A stretch of 64,000 bases of DNA from Mesorhizobium sp. B4-1-4 (lineage in GTDB: Bacteria > Pseudomonadota > Alphaproteobacteria > Rhizobiales > Rhizobiaceae). A model generated the notes under the pieces. That model did not search any database and had not been told where the DNA came from. It worked only from the letters and a program-made list of their open reading frames with translations. Positions 25,213 through 34,712 of the stretch are shown here, piece after piece (position 1 is the stretch's first letter; the number at the start of each line of letters is the position of its first letter). The position numbers were made by a program, and so were the translations under genes. The stretch lies in contig NZ_CP083950.1 in the NCBI RefSeq assembly GCF_006439395.2, positions 1,550,001 to 1,614,000 on the forward strand, in the 5' to 3' direction.

Positions 25213-26175
25213 CTAATCCGCGCCTTCCTCGGGATCCATCGCCGCGGCTTCGGTGGCCAGAACCTCTATCTCCTGGTTCTGCCCACCCACGACCGTGAAA
25301 TCCTTTTGATAAATACGGTCGCGGTTCTTGGCGATGATGGTGTAGTCGCCCTCGGCAAGCACCATCGAGGCAAAGGCGCCGACGGTCTCCTTGATCGGAT
25401 CGCCTGATTCATTGAGCAGCGACCACGACGTATCCGCGATGGCTTCACCGCCGGCTTCGCGCACCAGCTTCATCGTGATTTCGGCGGCGTGATGCTCGAC
25501 GGTGGCCTCGGTCAGCTTGCCGGCCTCGACGCGGATGTCGGAGCGGATGACCGCATTGACCGCACCATAGGTCGAAACGACGTGATAGATGCCGGCATTG
25601 AGCCGCACGACGCTGTTGGGCTCGACATCGGGAATGATCAGCGCGCGGTCGCCATTGGGTGCGGCATGGCCCTCGTAGATCGAGAAGCGCAGCTTCTTCG
25701 GCGGTATGCGCACGCCACCGGACAGAACCGCGTCGAGCTTCAGACCGCCGGCATCGAGCACGAGGCTTTCCCGCTTGGCGTCCTTGCCGACCGTGATGCG
25801 TTTGGTGGCGCCGGCGCGGCCATAGGAGGCATGAACCAGGTAGCTGCCGGGCTCCAGCTGGAAGACGGCGTTGCCGCCATGGGCGGAAGCCACCATCGGC
25901 AATTTGCCATTGACGGCTTCAGGCTTGAAGACGCGCCAGACGAGGCCCCGGGTGATGTCGGCGCCTTTGTCGGTCAGCTGGGCGGAAAGCGTGATCGAGC
26001 CGCCGCCGCCCAGCGCGAGCGGCGTTTCGCTTTTGGGCGTCGCATAGCTCGAAATTCCGGGAAGTTTGAGGTCGCTTATGCCGTCCTTTTCCTGCGCAAC
26101 GGCCATGGCGACCGGCAGCAAGAACAGCACGGCACAGAGCCGAAGCAGGAAAAGTCGCAGTCGCCCCTCAAACAT
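25213..26175 (-). CDS. Exported hypothetical protein with repeated beta domains, 320 aa
   Basis: ATG 26175 starts MFEGRLRLFLLRLCAVLFLLPVAMAVAQ, a clear signal peptide. The mature protein repeats a beta-sandwich-like pattern, each with a segment of the type LEPGSYLVHASYGRAGATK, LNAGIYHVVSTYGAVNAVI and LAEGDYTIIAKNRDRIYQK, suggesting three or four carboxypeptidase-regulatory/PEGA-like modules. It ends with an acidic tail. It probably sits in the periplasm; no enzyme signature is visible. The gene is isolated on its strand and convergent with the acyltransferase gene. Confidence 0.75.
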   Translation of the reverse strand: MFEGRLRLFLLRLCAVLFLLPVAMAVAQEKDGISDLKLPGISSYATPKSETPLALGGGGSITLSAQLTDKGADITRGLVWRVFKPEAVNGKLPMVASAHGGNAVFQLEPGSYLVHASYGRAGATKRITVGKDAKRESLVLDAGGLKLDAVLSGGVRIPPKKLRFSIYEGHAAPNGDRALIIPDVEPNSVVRLNAGIYHVVSTYGAVNAVIRSDIRVEAGKLTEATVEHHAAEITMKLVREAGGEAIADTSWSLLNESGDPIKETVGAFASMVLAEGDYTIIAKNRDRIYQKDFTVVGGQNQEIEVLATEAAAMDPEEGAD

Positions 26176-26329
26176 GCCTTGCGTTGAAGCCCATGGCGGT
26201 GGCAATTTCAAGGCTTAAGAGTCCGATCCGCGACTCTTCAGTCCGGCGCTCGCGCGCCTTTGCCCGAGCCACCCGAATTCCCGATGGTGCGCTTCAGCTC
26301 AAAACAGAGTGTCCAGGAGACTTGCGCCC

Positions 26330-26914
26330 ATGGCGTCGCCTATCATCGACTTCCTGCTGACCCGAAATTCAGCGCCGATTCCCGACCTCAAGGAGCCTGC
26401 GCCCAGCGATGCCGATATCGCGACGATGATCGCCGCCGCGACGCGCGTACCCGATCATGGCCGGCTGGAACCCTGGCGCTTCATCCTCTATCGCGGCGAT
26501 GCTCGTGTCGAGATCGGCAGGAAGCTGGCGGAACTTGCCGAACAGCGGGAAGGGCCGCTGCCCGAGGGCCGCCGCAATCAGGAATTGGCGCGCTTCTCGC
26601 GCGCGCCGCTGGTGATCGGCGTGGTGTCGGTGCCGAAAGAGAATCCCAAAATACCGCAATGGGAGATGTTCCTGTCCGGCGGCATGGCGGCGATGAACCT
26701 GATGATATCAGCCAACGCGCTGGGCTACGGCACCAACATGATCAGCAACTGGTATTCCGATGTGCCGGAGGGCAGGGCGATCCTTGGACTGGCGCCGCGG
26801 GAGCGCGTCGTCGGTTTCATCCATATCGGCTCTTATGCCGGCCCCGCGCCGGAGCGGCCACGGCCTGATCCGGCAAAGCTCTACGCCGACTACACCGGGC
26901 CTTGGGCGGGCTGA
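26330..26914 (+). CDS. Nitroreductase family protein (YdjA-like), 194 aa
   Basis: An FMN-dependent oxidoreductase: the N-terminus MASPIIDFLLTRNSAP is followed by AATRVPDHGRLEPWRFI, typical of the short YdjA-type branch, then FLSGGMAAMNLMISANALGYGTNMIS in the dimer and FMN region and ERVVGFIHIGSY near the end. ATG 26330 was chosen over 26309 because the protein family starts there. Its stop is followed at once by the ATG of a flavin reductase at 26915, so the pair is probably translated together and may share flavin chemistry. Substrates are unknown. Confidence 0.88.
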   Translation: MASPIIDFLLTRNSAPIPDLKEPAPSDADIATMIAAATRVPDHGRLEPWRFILYRGDARVEIGRKLAELAEQREGPLPEGRRNQELARFSRAPLVIGVVSVPKENPKIPQWEMFLSGGMAAMNLMISANALGYGTNMISNWYSDVPEGRAILGLAPRERVVGFIHIGSYAGPAPERPRPDPAKLYADYTGPWAG

Positions 26915-27523
26915 ATGTTCTACGAGCCGTCCAAGGGGCATGGGCTGCCGCACGATCCGTCGAAGGCGATCGTGGCGCCACGCCCGATCGGCTGGATATC
27001 GACCCTGAACAAGGCTGGCGAGATCAATCTCGCGCCGTACTCCTTCTTCAACGCCATTTCGACGCGGCCCTTCATCGTCTGGTTCTCCTCCGAGGGCGAG
27101 AAGGACAGCGCCTCCTTCGCCGAGGAGACCGGTGAGTTCGTCGCCAACCTGGTCGGCCGCGATCTGGCGGAGAAGATGAATTACACGTCCGTCAATGCGC
27201 CGCGTGGCGTCAATGAGTTCGTCTATGCCGATCTCGCCATGGCGCCTTCGCGTCTCGTCAGGCCGCCACGTGTGGCGGTAGCGCCTGCCGCGCTCGAATG
27301 CCGGGTGACTGAGATCTTTCGCCCGAAGGCGCTGAATGGGGCGCCGACGAGCGCCGTCGTCGTCGCCGGCGAAGTGGTGGGCGTGCACATCGACGATGCT
27401 TTTCTGAAAGACGGCCTGTTCGACGTCACCAAGGCTGGCAACGTGGCTCGCCTCGGCTACATGGACTATGCCAGCGTCAACGAAATCTTTTCGATGCGCC
27501 GGCCGCGCTGGGGCAAGGAATAG
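26915..27523 (+). CDS. Flavin reductase domain (split-barrel FMN-binding) protein, 202 aa
   Basis: A flavoredoxin-like FMN-binding fold: IVAPRPIGWISTLNKAG at about 21-37, NLAPYSFFNAISTRPFIVWFSS, then DLAEKMNYTSV and a C-terminal LGYMDYASVNEIFSM. The family reduces flavin with NAD(P)H or supplies reduced flavin to partner enzymes. It directly abuts the nitroreductase gene (TGA then ATG with no gap), and both proteins use FMN. No start other than ATG 26915 is needed. Confidence 0.88.
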   Translation: MFYEPSKGHGLPHDPSKAIVAPRPIGWISTLNKAGEINLAPYSFFNAISTRPFIVWFSSEGEKDSASFAEETGEFVANLVGRDLAEKMNYTSVNAPRGVNEFVYADLAMAPSRLVRPPRVAVAPAALECRVTEIFRPKALNGAPTSAVVVAGEVVGVHIDDAFLKDGLFDVTKAGNVARLGYMDYASVNEIFSMRRPRWGKE

Positions 27524-27609
27524 ATTCCAGGCTTTGGCAAATCACAGCGCGTTGACGGCATTCGGTCGCCGAGCTGTCAAGGCGGCGCGCATGGTAGCGA
27601 TTGGCGCGT

Positions 27610-28491
27610 CTAGGCGGAAATCCCCGCCGCCCTCGCGCGTGCCAGAAGCCGCTCGGCGAGCCGCAGATGAGGACGGTCGAACATTTTGCCGTCGATGCCG
27701 ACGACGCCTGGATTTCCGGCAGCCGCGAACGCCGCGACGATCGCCGCCGACTGTTTCACCGCCTCGGGCGATGGCGTGAAGGCGGCATTGATGACGGGCA
27801 CCTGATCGGGGTGGATCGCCATCTTTCCCGTAAAGCCGTCACGCTCGGCTTCGGCGCATTCCGCGGCGAAGGCTGCCATGTCGCGAAAATTCGGGAAAAC
27901 GGTGTCGATCGCCGCGACTTCCGCGGCGCCGGCCGCCAGGATGGTCGTCAGGCGGGCGTGGCGGAACACGTCGGTGTAGCGGCCGTGCCCGTCGCGGGCT
28001 GAGCGAGCGCCAATCGCCGCCGAGAGGTCTTCCGCGCCCCAGGTGAGGCCGGCGAGCCGCGCGCTTGCGCCGGCATAGGTCGCCGCGGCAAGCACACCCG
28101 CCGGGGTCTCAGTGATGATCGGCAGGATCTTGATGGAGCCGTCGGGCAGGCCGTTCTCCGCCTCGCGAACCCTGAGCTTTGCCGAGAGCTGCTGGACGTC
28201 CTGCCCGCTGTTGGACTTGGGCAGCATGATGCCGTCCGGTCGCGCCGGGATGAGCGCGCCAAGATCATCATCCGTCAGTGCGCTCGCCAGATCGTTGACC
28301 CTGATATAGATCGCCGAGCCGGTTTGCCCCCGGCGTTCGGCGACAAAGCGCGCCGCGACCTCTCGCGCCGTTGCCTTGTTGTGCGGGGCCACGGAGTCCT
28401 CGAGATCGATGATCACCACATCGGCGTCGGCGCCAAATCCCTTTTCCAGCTTGCGCTCGGAATCACCGGGGACAAACAGCAGCGAGCGCAT
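27610..28491 (-). CDS. HpcH/HpaI-family CoA-ester lyase (malyl/citramalyl-CoA lyase-like), 293 aa
   Basis: A TIM-barrel Mg-dependent lyase. Visible are MRSLLFVPGDSERKLEKG, VIIDLEDSVAP with a metal ligand, LPIITETPAGVLAAATY with the conserved Glu, LTWGAEDLSAAIG and MAIHPDQVPVINAAF. Family members cleave malyl-CoA, methylmalyl-CoA or citramalyl-CoA; some hydrolyse the thioester. Its start overlaps the stop of the MaoC-like gene (TGATG), so the two are coupled. With a hydratase partner a C4/C5 CoA-ester route (mesaconate, itaconate or glyoxylate-related) is plausible but not proven. Confidence 0.85.
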   Translation of the reverse strand: MRSLLFVPGDSERKLEKGFGADADVVIIDLEDSVAPHNKATAREVAARFVAERRGQTGSAIYIRVNDLASALTDDDLGALIPARPDGIMLPKSNSGQDVQQLSAKLRVREAENGLPDGSIKILPIITETPAGVLAAATYAGASARLAGLTWGAEDLSAAIGARSARDGHGRYTDVFRHARLTTILAAGAAEVAAIDTVFPNFRDMAAFAAECAEAERDGFTGKMAIHPDQVPVINAAFTPSPEAVKQSAAIVAAFAAAGNPGVVGIDGKMFDRPHLRLAERLLARARAAGISA

Positions 28492-28943
28492 CAGGTGGTC
28501 TTCTTCAGCATCATCGCCTGCCTGGCGCATTTGGCGACCAGATCACCATGCTGATTATAGGCGCGGTGTTCGAATTCGACGATGCCGCGATCGGGCTTCG
28601 ACTTGGACTCGCGTACCGAGACGACCGTTGTCTCGACGCGGATGGTGTCGCCGTGGAAGACCGGATGCGGAAACACCGTTTCCTTCATACCGAGATTGGC
28701 GACCGTCGTGCCCACCGTGATATCGTTGACCGAGATGCCGATCATCAGACCGAGCGTGAACAGCGAGTTGACCAGCGGCTTGCCCCATTCGCTTTTCGCG
28801 GCGAAATCGAAGTCGATATGCAACGGTTGCGGGTTCAACGTCATCACCGAAAACAGCATGTTGTCGCTCTCGGTCACGGTCTTGCGCAGCGTGTGCTGGA
28901 AGACGTGGCCGACGACAAACTCCTCGAGGTATAGTCCGGCCAT
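28491..28943 (-). CDS. MaoC-like acyl-CoA hydratase, 150 aa
   Basis: A hotdog-fold hydratase. ATG 28943 gives MAGLYLEEFVVGHVFQH. The catalytic segment NMLFSVMTLNPQPLHIDFDFAAKSE contains the Asn/Asp-His pattern of R-specific enoyl-CoA or mesaconyl-CoA hydratases, followed by VNSLFTLGLMIGISVND and FPHPVFHGDTIRVETTVVS. It is the first gene of a two-gene unit with the CoA-ester lyase at 27610-28491, sharing one base at TGATG. The pair suggests hydration of an unsaturated CoA ester followed by lyase cleavage. Confidence 0.87.
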   Translation of the reverse strand: MAGLYLEEFVVGHVFQHTLRKTVTESDNMLFSVMTLNPQPLHIDFDFAAKSEWGKPLVNSLFTLGLMIGISVNDITVGTTVANLGMKETVFPHPVFHGDTIRVETTVVSVRESKSKPDRGIVEFEHRAYNQHGDLVAKCARQAMMLKKTT

Positions 28944-29096
28944 TCTCCGTCTCCTGCGCTGTCTGACGGTTGATAGGCGCTGCATCCGGCGCTCGCAAGC
29001 CAGTTAATGAACATGGTGAACGGTTCGTAAACCATTTCTGCCTACCGTCTGCACGGGGCTGGAAAACCTTCCGGCAAGGGGGCGTTGGCAGGCGGC

Positions 29097-30221
29097 ATGG
29101 TTGTTGTTTCGCATTTCCTGAAATGGATCTACACGGCCAGGGTGTCGGAGCGTGCCGCGGCGGCCAATGCGCTGGCCCGGGCCTATGTCAATTCCGAACT
29201 GCCGTTCGAGGACCGCTGCGCCGCCGAAGCGGCGCTGACGCTGCTGCTCGACGATGCCTCGTCGAAGGTGCGGCTGGCAATGGCGGAAGCGCTTTCGATG
29301 AGCCACCACGCGCCGCTGCAGATCATCAGTGCGCTGGCGTCCGACCAGCCGGAGGTCGCCGGCGTCGTGCTGGCGCGCTCACCGCTGCTCACCGACGCCG
29401 ATCTGATCAACCGCGTCACGGCGAGCCCGAAGGCAACGCAGAAGCTGATTGCCGACCGTCCCCTCGTCTCGATGGCGCTGGCGGCGGCCATTGCCGAGAT
29501 CGGCGAGGCGGAAGCTTGCGCTGTCCTGCTTGCCAACAGCGGTGCCGACATCGCTTCGCTGAGCTTCCGCCGCATGGCCGAACGCCACGGGCATCTCCCG
29601 CAGGTGCGAGAAGCGCTGATATCGGATGCCCGCCTGCCTGCCGACTGCCGGCACATGCTGCTCGTCAAGCTCGGCGAGACATTGAAGACGTCGCCGCTGG
29701 TCATGGCCCTGATGGGCGCCGCGCGTGCCGACCGCGTCATGCGTGATGCCTGCGTCAAGGCCTCGGTAACGCTGATCGAGGGCACGCGGCAGGTAGAACA
29801 CGCCGCGCTGATCGAGCATCTCAGGCTGCGCGGCGATCTCACGGCGAGCTTTCTCATCCGCACCATCGCCCACGGCAAGGTCGATTTCTTCGGTTCCACG
29901 CTGGTCGCGCTCGGCCAGCAGTCCGAGCAGCGGGTGAGGGCGCTGCTGGCAGGCGGGCATGATGTGGCTTTGCAAGCGTTGTTCCGTAGCGCCGGCCTCG
30001 CCGTCTGCACGCATGCGATTATCCTGCGTGCGCTGAAAATCTGGCGGGAGGTCGCTAATGGCAAGCGCATTGCCGGCGTGCAGGAAGTCAGCTGGCTCAT
30101 GCTCAAGGAATTGGGCGGGCAATCCGCGGAAGGCGATCTTGCCGCCCTGGTCAAGTCGATCCATCTCGACGCGCTGCGCGAGAACGCACGCGGCCATGCG
30201 CTGGCGATCGCGGCGGCTTAG
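29097..30221 (+). CDS. DUF2336 domain protein (HEAT-like helical repeats), 374 aa
   Basis: The protein is made of short helical repeats, for example EALSMSHHAPLQIISALASDQPEVAGVVLARS, LLTDADLINRVTASPKATQKLI and later AALIEHLRLRGDLTASFLIR, the pattern of DUF2336 proteins found only in alphaproteobacteria. They are probably scaffolds; a biochemical role is not known. There is no signal peptide or membrane segment. ATG 29097 (MVVVSHFLKWIYTAR) is preferred to 29085. It is a single gene divergent from the MaoC-like gene. Confidence 0.85.
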   Translation: MVVVSHFLKWIYTARVSERAAAANALARAYVNSELPFEDRCAAEAALTLLLDDASSKVRLAMAEALSMSHHAPLQIISALASDQPEVAGVVLARSPLLTDADLINRVTASPKATQKLIADRPLVSMALAAAIAEIGEAEACAVLLANSGADIASLSFRRMAERHGHLPQVREALISDARLPADCRHMLLVKLGETLKTSPLVMALMGAARADRVMRDACVKASVTLIEGTRQVEHAALIEHLRLRGDLTASFLIRTIAHGKVDFFGSTLVALGQQSEQRVRALLAGGHDVALQALFRSAGLAVCTHAIILRALKIWREVANGKRIAGVQEVSWLMLKELGGQSAEGDLAALVKSIHLDALRENARGHALAIAAA

Positions 30222-30250
30222 GGCGGTTCAGATGGAATCGCTGACCCCGC

Positions 30251-30312
30251 TCTAATTCTTTTTTCTGCGCAATTCAGGAAAACCGCTGCGCACTTTTCCT
30301 GAATTGCTCTAG
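30251..30312. repeat. Palindromic intergenic repeat (GCAATTC/GAATTGC type), copy 1
   Basis: TCTAATTC leads into GCAATTCAGGAAAA-CCGCTGCGCAC-TTTTCCTGAATTGC, an almost perfect stem whose loop carries the AAAACCG core, ending CTCTAG. It is closely matched by the copy at 52661-52725. The terminal CTA is read on the minus strand as the TAG stop of the FUSC gene at 30309. Confidence 0.85.
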
Positions 30313-32375
30313 CCTCGGTCTTTCGCGAAGAAATCGGGAAAATCCTCGATCGCGGCGGCGATGATGCGCAGCGAGGCTGCGATCTGCAGCATTTCACCGG
30401 CGCTGCTTCGCTGTGTGATCATGGCCGCATACTGTCTGGCGACGGTCACGGTTGAAGTCTGCGGCTCGCCTGGCCGCCGGAACAACAGCTCGCGCGCCAG
30501 TCCGCGCAGAAAATTCGAGATCGAGAGGGTCGTTTCGGCTGCCAAGGTGGAACTTTGCAGCGCGTGACGCAGGCGCAGGATTTCGACGCCAACGGTGACA
30601 CCGGCTATGCTGCCGTCCAGAACCGCATCGCCTTTTTTTCCAATGCGCTGCGTCTGCGACATCAGTTGATTGACCCGATCATAGGCGAGACTCTCGAAAG
30701 CGGTACGTCTTGGCACACGCTCATGCAAGCAGAGGCGCGCCAGGTCTTCGCGCATCACGCGCACGATGCGGTTGACGAAGAGCCACGGATCGGAGGGCAA
30801 CACAACGATGAAAACGCCGATCGCCAGCAGGATGCCAACCAGGATCGATGCGCAACCCGCCAGGAAAGGGCCGGGATCATAGGTCATCGCCAGATGCGGG
30901 CTGAGGAAAGCCAGGAAGTTGATGGCAAAGGCCGTCGCCACGCCAACATAGCGCGGATTGGCCATCGCCAGCGCGGCAGGCACCAGGATCGGCACGACGA
31001 AGATCATGAACCAGCCGAAGCCGGGCAAAGCGGGCAAGGCGATCTGACCGACAAGGAAGGCAAAGGGCAGGGCCAGCAAGGTGCCCTTGAAAAAGCCCCA
31101 GGCCACTTGCACCGGATCGGGGCGGGCGGCGAACAGGCTGGAGACGACGGAGACCAGGATGACCGTGCCCGCGGCTTCCGACCATTTCGTCGTCAGCCAG
31201 AAGGCCGCGACCAGCAAGGTGGCGAGTGCCGCGCGCACAGCGTTGCGCGAGGCCGCATGGTAGTCGCGGTGTACCACCAGCGCTGGCTGCTTGCGCACGC
31301 GGGCGGCGCGCGGGGCTGGCGCACGCAACGCGTCGAGGCCGCGCAGCACCTGCTTCAAGGCTTCCGCGAAATCGGCGGCGATGGTCAGGCGAGTGATGGT
31401 GCCGAGCCTCTCGTCACCTTGCCCATCCGGCATGTCCGGCATCTGCCGTGCCTTGGCGGCGATCGTATCGAGCCGTGCCACCCACGGCGTGGTATCCTCG
31501 AGAGCGCCTGGTTTGCCTGCGAGTTCCCTGACCAGGGTATGCAGGTCGGCGCGCACGGGAATGAGCGCCGCATTCTTTGGCGCGGCGTGGGCATGCAGCG
31601 CGCGCGCGGCCGACAGAGCGGACAGAAGCTGGCCGATGGTCCGCCGGACCGGATGCGCGCGGGTCGCCAGGCTCGGCGCTTCCAGCCTTGCATAGACGCG
31701 CATTTCACCAAGGATCTCCGCTTCGGCGATCAGCTTTCGGTGAAGATCGGCCAAGGCCGCGCTGTCGCGGCCGGAAAATGCACCGCCCGCATAAATGGCA
31801 AGGTCGAGAATGGAGCGCTTCAGCCTTTCGATGATGGCATCGCCCGCCAGCTTCGGCAGGATCAGCCGGCTGGTCACGCCGGCGCAGACGATGCCCAGCA
31901 CGATTTCAGCGCAGCGTGCGACCGCCAGATCGACCACGAGATGGGGTTGGCCGAAAGCCGGCAGGCCAATGATCATCGCGGTGTAGCCGGCAAGCGCCGC
32001 GCCATAGGCCTCTGGGTTGCGCAACAGCGACGAGACGAAGGTGCTGATGCCGATCCAGACGGCAAGCACGGTCACCAGCAGCCACGGATTGGAGCCGAAG
32101 ACCGTGGTGATGCCGATTGCCGCTAATCCGCCCGCCAATGTGCCGAGCAGGCGGTAGAAGCCTTTGGCCAGCACCATGCCCGCGACCGGCTGGGCAACGA
32201 TGAACACCGTCATCATCGCCCACTGCGGATGGTCGAGCTTGAGGGCGTAGGCGGCCAGCAGCGCGATCAGGCCGGCCGAAACGGTTCTAAGGGCGAAGAT
32301 CCAGTCCGAGCGCGTGGGTCGCGTCAGGTCGGCGAACCGTGTCCCGAGATAATCTTTCAGCCGCGCCCCGATCAC
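30309..32375 (-). CDS. FUSC family membrane transporter (AaeB-like), 688 aa
   Basis: The protein has two blocks of five to six hydrophobic helices (about residues 25-170 and 385-510), each followed by a cytoplasmic helical domain, as in the AaeB/FUSC family of aromatic acid exporters. The first block contains WAMMTVFIVAQPVAGMVLAKGFYRLLGTLAGG, the second VILVSVVSSLFAARPDPVQVAWGFFKG. It probably exports aromatic or fluorescent acids across the inner membrane. No periplasmic adaptor (AaeA) is adjacent. Its stop codon comes from a palindromic repeat. The gene is separated by about 45 bases from parE, on the same strand. Confidence 0.88.
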   Translation of the reverse strand: MIGARLKDYLGTRFADLTRPTRSDWIFALRTVSAGLIALLAAYALKLDHPQWAMMTVFIVAQPVAGMVLAKGFYRLLGTLAGGLAAIGITTVFGSNPWLLVTVLAVWIGISTFVSSLLRNPEAYGAALAGYTAMIIGLPAFGQPHLVVDLAVARCAEIVLGIVCAGVTSRLILPKLAGDAIIERLKRSILDLAIYAGGAFSGRDSAALADLHRKLIAEAEILGEMRVYARLEAPSLATRAHPVRRTIGQLLSALSAARALHAHAAPKNAALIPVRADLHTLVRELAGKPGALEDTTPWVARLDTIAAKARQMPDMPDGQGDERLGTITRLTIAADFAEALKQVLRGLDALRAPAPRAARVRKQPALVVHRDYHAASRNAVRAALATLLVAAFWLTTKWSEAAGTVILVSVVSSLFAARPDPVQVAWGFFKGTLLALPFAFLVGQIALPALPGFGWFMIFVVPILVPAALAMANPRYVGVATAFAINFLAFLSPHLAMTYDPGPFLAGCASILVGILLAIGVFIVVLPSDPWLFVNRIVRVMREDLARLCLHERVPRRTAFESLAYDRVNQLMSQTQRIGKKGDAVLDGSIAGVTVGVEILRLRHALQSSTLAAETTLSISNFLRGLARELLFRRPGEPQTSTVTVARQYAAMITQRSSAGEMLQIAASLRIIAAAIEDFPDFFAKDRG

Positions 32376-32420
32376 ATGTTCGACTCCGTACCCGCACGGA
32401 CAAGGTAGAGCAGGGGGCGC

Positions 32421-34484
32421 TCAGATATCCAGCACTTCCGTTTCGGCGAATTCGGCACGTTCCTGGATGAAGCGGAAGCGAGCCTCCGGCTTGGTGCCCA
32501 TCAGCGCGTCGACCGCGTCCTTGGTCGCCGCCTCGGCATCGATCACATCGACCCGCAGAAGCGTGCGCTTCCTCGGATCCATCGTGGTCTCCTTGAGCTG
32601 CGAGGCCATCATTTCACCCAGGCCCTTGAAACGGCCGAGCTCGACCTTGCCGCGTCCGGTGAATTCAGTGCGCAGGAGCTCGTCCTTGTGCGCGTCGTCG
32701 CGAGCATAGGCGACCTTGCCACCTTGCCTGATCGAGTAAAGCGGCGGCACCGCCAGATAGAGGTGACCGCCACGCACCAGCGCCGGCATCTCCTGATAGA
32801 AGAAGGTGATCAGCAGCGAGGCGATGTGGGCGCCGTCGACGTCGGCGTCGGTCATGATGATGACGCGGTCGTAGCGCAGATCCTCGTCGCGATACTTGGA
32901 GCGCGTGCCGCAGCCGAGCGCCTGAATCAGGTCCGATATCTGCTGGTTGGCGGCCAGCTTGTCATTGCCGGCGCTGGCGACATTGAGGATCTTGCCGCGC
33001 AACGGCAGCACTGCCTGGCTGGCACGGTCGCGCGCCTGCTTGGCCGAGCCACCGGCGGAGTCGCCTTCGACGATGAAGAGTTCCGCGCCGGCGGCGGCGT
33101 TCTGCGTGCAGTCGGCGAGCTTGCCCGGCAGGCGCAGCTTGCGCACCGCGCTCTTGCGCGACACTTCCTTTTCCTGGCGGCGGCGTACGCGCTCGTCGGC
33201 GCGAGCGATCACCCATTCGAGCAGCTTCGAGGCTTCCTGCGGATTGTCGGCCAGCCAATGGTCGAAGGGATCGCGGATCGCGGTCTCGACGATCCGGATC
33301 GCCTCGATCGTCGCCAGCCTGTCCTTGGTCTGGCCAACGAATTCCGGTTCGCGGATGAACACCGAAAGCATGCCCGCCGCCGAGATCATGACGTCTTCCG
33401 AGGTGACGATCGAGGCGCGTTTGTTACCGACAAGATCGGCATAGGCGCGCAGGCCGCGCGTCAGCACGTTACGGAAGCCGGCCTCGTGGGTGCCGCCTTC
33501 GCCGGTCGGGATGGTGTTGCAGTAGGAATTAATGAAGCCGTCGCCGCCGAACCAGGTCACCGCCCATTCGAGCGAGCCGTGGCCGCCTTGCCTGTCGCTC
33601 TTGCCGGCGAAGATTTCCCGCGTCACCTGGAATTCGTCGCCGAGCGACGCCTTGAGGTAGTCCTTGAGGCCGCCAGGGAAATGGAATTCCGCCTTGGCCG
33701 GTGTCTGATCCTTTTCCTTGATCAGCGAGGGGTCGCAGGTCCAGCGGATCTCGACACCGCCGAACAAATAGGCTTTCGAACGCGTCATGCGGTAGAGCCG
33801 CGCCGGTTCGAATGCCGCGCCCTTGCCGAAGATCTGCTCGTCGGGATGGAAGCGGATCCTGGTGCCGCGCCGGTTGTGCACTTCACCGAGATGCTCAAGG
33901 CCACTCACCGGGACGCCGCGCGAAAAACGCTGGCGGTAGAGCTGCCGGCCACGCGCGACCTCGACCTCGAGATGGTCCGACAGCGCGTTGACGACGGAAA
34001 CGCCGACGCCATGCAGGCCGCCTGAGGTCTCATAGACCTTCGAGTCGAACTTGCCGCCCGAATGCAGGGTGGTCATGATCACTTCGAGCGCGGGCTTCTT
34101 GTATTTCGGATGCGGGTCGACCGGAATGCCGCGGCCATTGTCGGTGACGGTGAGAAAGCCATCGGCCGAGAGTTCGACATCGATGAAGGTGGCGTGGCCG
34201 GCAACCGCCTCGTCCATCGAGTTGTCGATGACTTCGGCGAACAGGTGGTGCATCGCCTTGTCGTCGGTGCCGCCAATATACATACCGGGCCGGCGACGCA
34301 CCGGCTCCAGGCCTTCGAGCACCTCGATATCGGCGGCGCTGTAACCCTCGCTGCCGTCCTTGGAAGCCGCCGGGCGTTTTGCCGCCTGCACCAGCGGATC
34401 CGCCGGGCGCGCGGACGCCCGAACCGGCTGCGGCTGCTTGTCCATATTGGCGAAGAGATCGTTGTTTTCGTCCATGCCTGTCAT
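32421..34484 (-). CDS. parE: DNA topoisomerase IV subunit B
   Basis: ParE drives decatenation with ParC. The GHKL ATPase domain shows EVIDNSMDEAVAGH, VTDNGRGIPVDPHPK and SGGLHGVGVSVVNALS; the TOPRIM region shows FIVEGDSAGGSAKQARDR, LPLRGKILNVASA and IIMTDADVDGAHIASLL. The C-terminal RFKGLGEMMASQLKETTMD is typical of type IIA B subunits. The length of 687 aa and lack of the GyrB insert favour ParE over GyrB. An inner ATG at 34475 is an alternative start. It is divergent from the cpa cluster. Confidence 0.95.
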   Translation of the reverse strand: MTGMDENNDLFANMDKQPQPVRASARPADPLVQAAKRPAASKDGSEGYSAADIEVLEGLEPVRRRPGMYIGGTDDKAMHHLFAEVIDNSMDEAVAGHATFIDVELSADGFLTVTDNGRGIPVDPHPKYKKPALEVIMTTLHSGGKFDSKVYETSGGLHGVGVSVVNALSDHLEVEVARGRQLYRQRFSRGVPVSGLEHLGEVHNRRGTRIRFHPDEQIFGKGAAFEPARLYRMTRSKAYLFGGVEIRWTCDPSLIKEKDQTPAKAEFHFPGGLKDYLKASLGDEFQVTREIFAGKSDRQGGHGSLEWAVTWFGGDGFINSYCNTIPTGEGGTHEAGFRNVLTRGLRAYADLVGNKRASIVTSEDVMISAAGMLSVFIREPEFVGQTKDRLATIEAIRIVETAIRDPFDHWLADNPQEASKLLEWVIARADERVRRRQEKEVSRKSAVRKLRLPGKLADCTQNAAAGAELFIVEGDSAGGSAKQARDRASQAVLPLRGKILNVASAGNDKLAANQQISDLIQALGCGTRSKYRDEDLRYDRVIIMTDADVDGAHIASLLITFFYQEMPALVRGGHLYLAVPPLYSIRQGGKVAYARDDAHKDELLRTEFTGRGKVELGRFKGLGEMMASQLKETTMDPRKRTLLRVDVIDAEAATKDAVDALMGTKPEARFRFIQERAEFAETEVLDI

Positions 34485-34712
34485 AGAGTCCGATGCTGCG
34501 AATCACCCGTCGATACTGCCACGCTTTTCAGCGCCAAGCGACGGAGGTTCCTGTTACGTTCGGGGGTCTAGCCCCTCTTATCCTAAAACCATTCGATAAC
34601 CAAGCGGCCGGAAATAGATCAAATGCGGCCGTGCGGGATACCTGATTCTTTAACAATGCCGCCTAGCGTGAGCCCAACATAACAAGAAACTGCGGGCATC
34701 AGGGGTTTCGGC

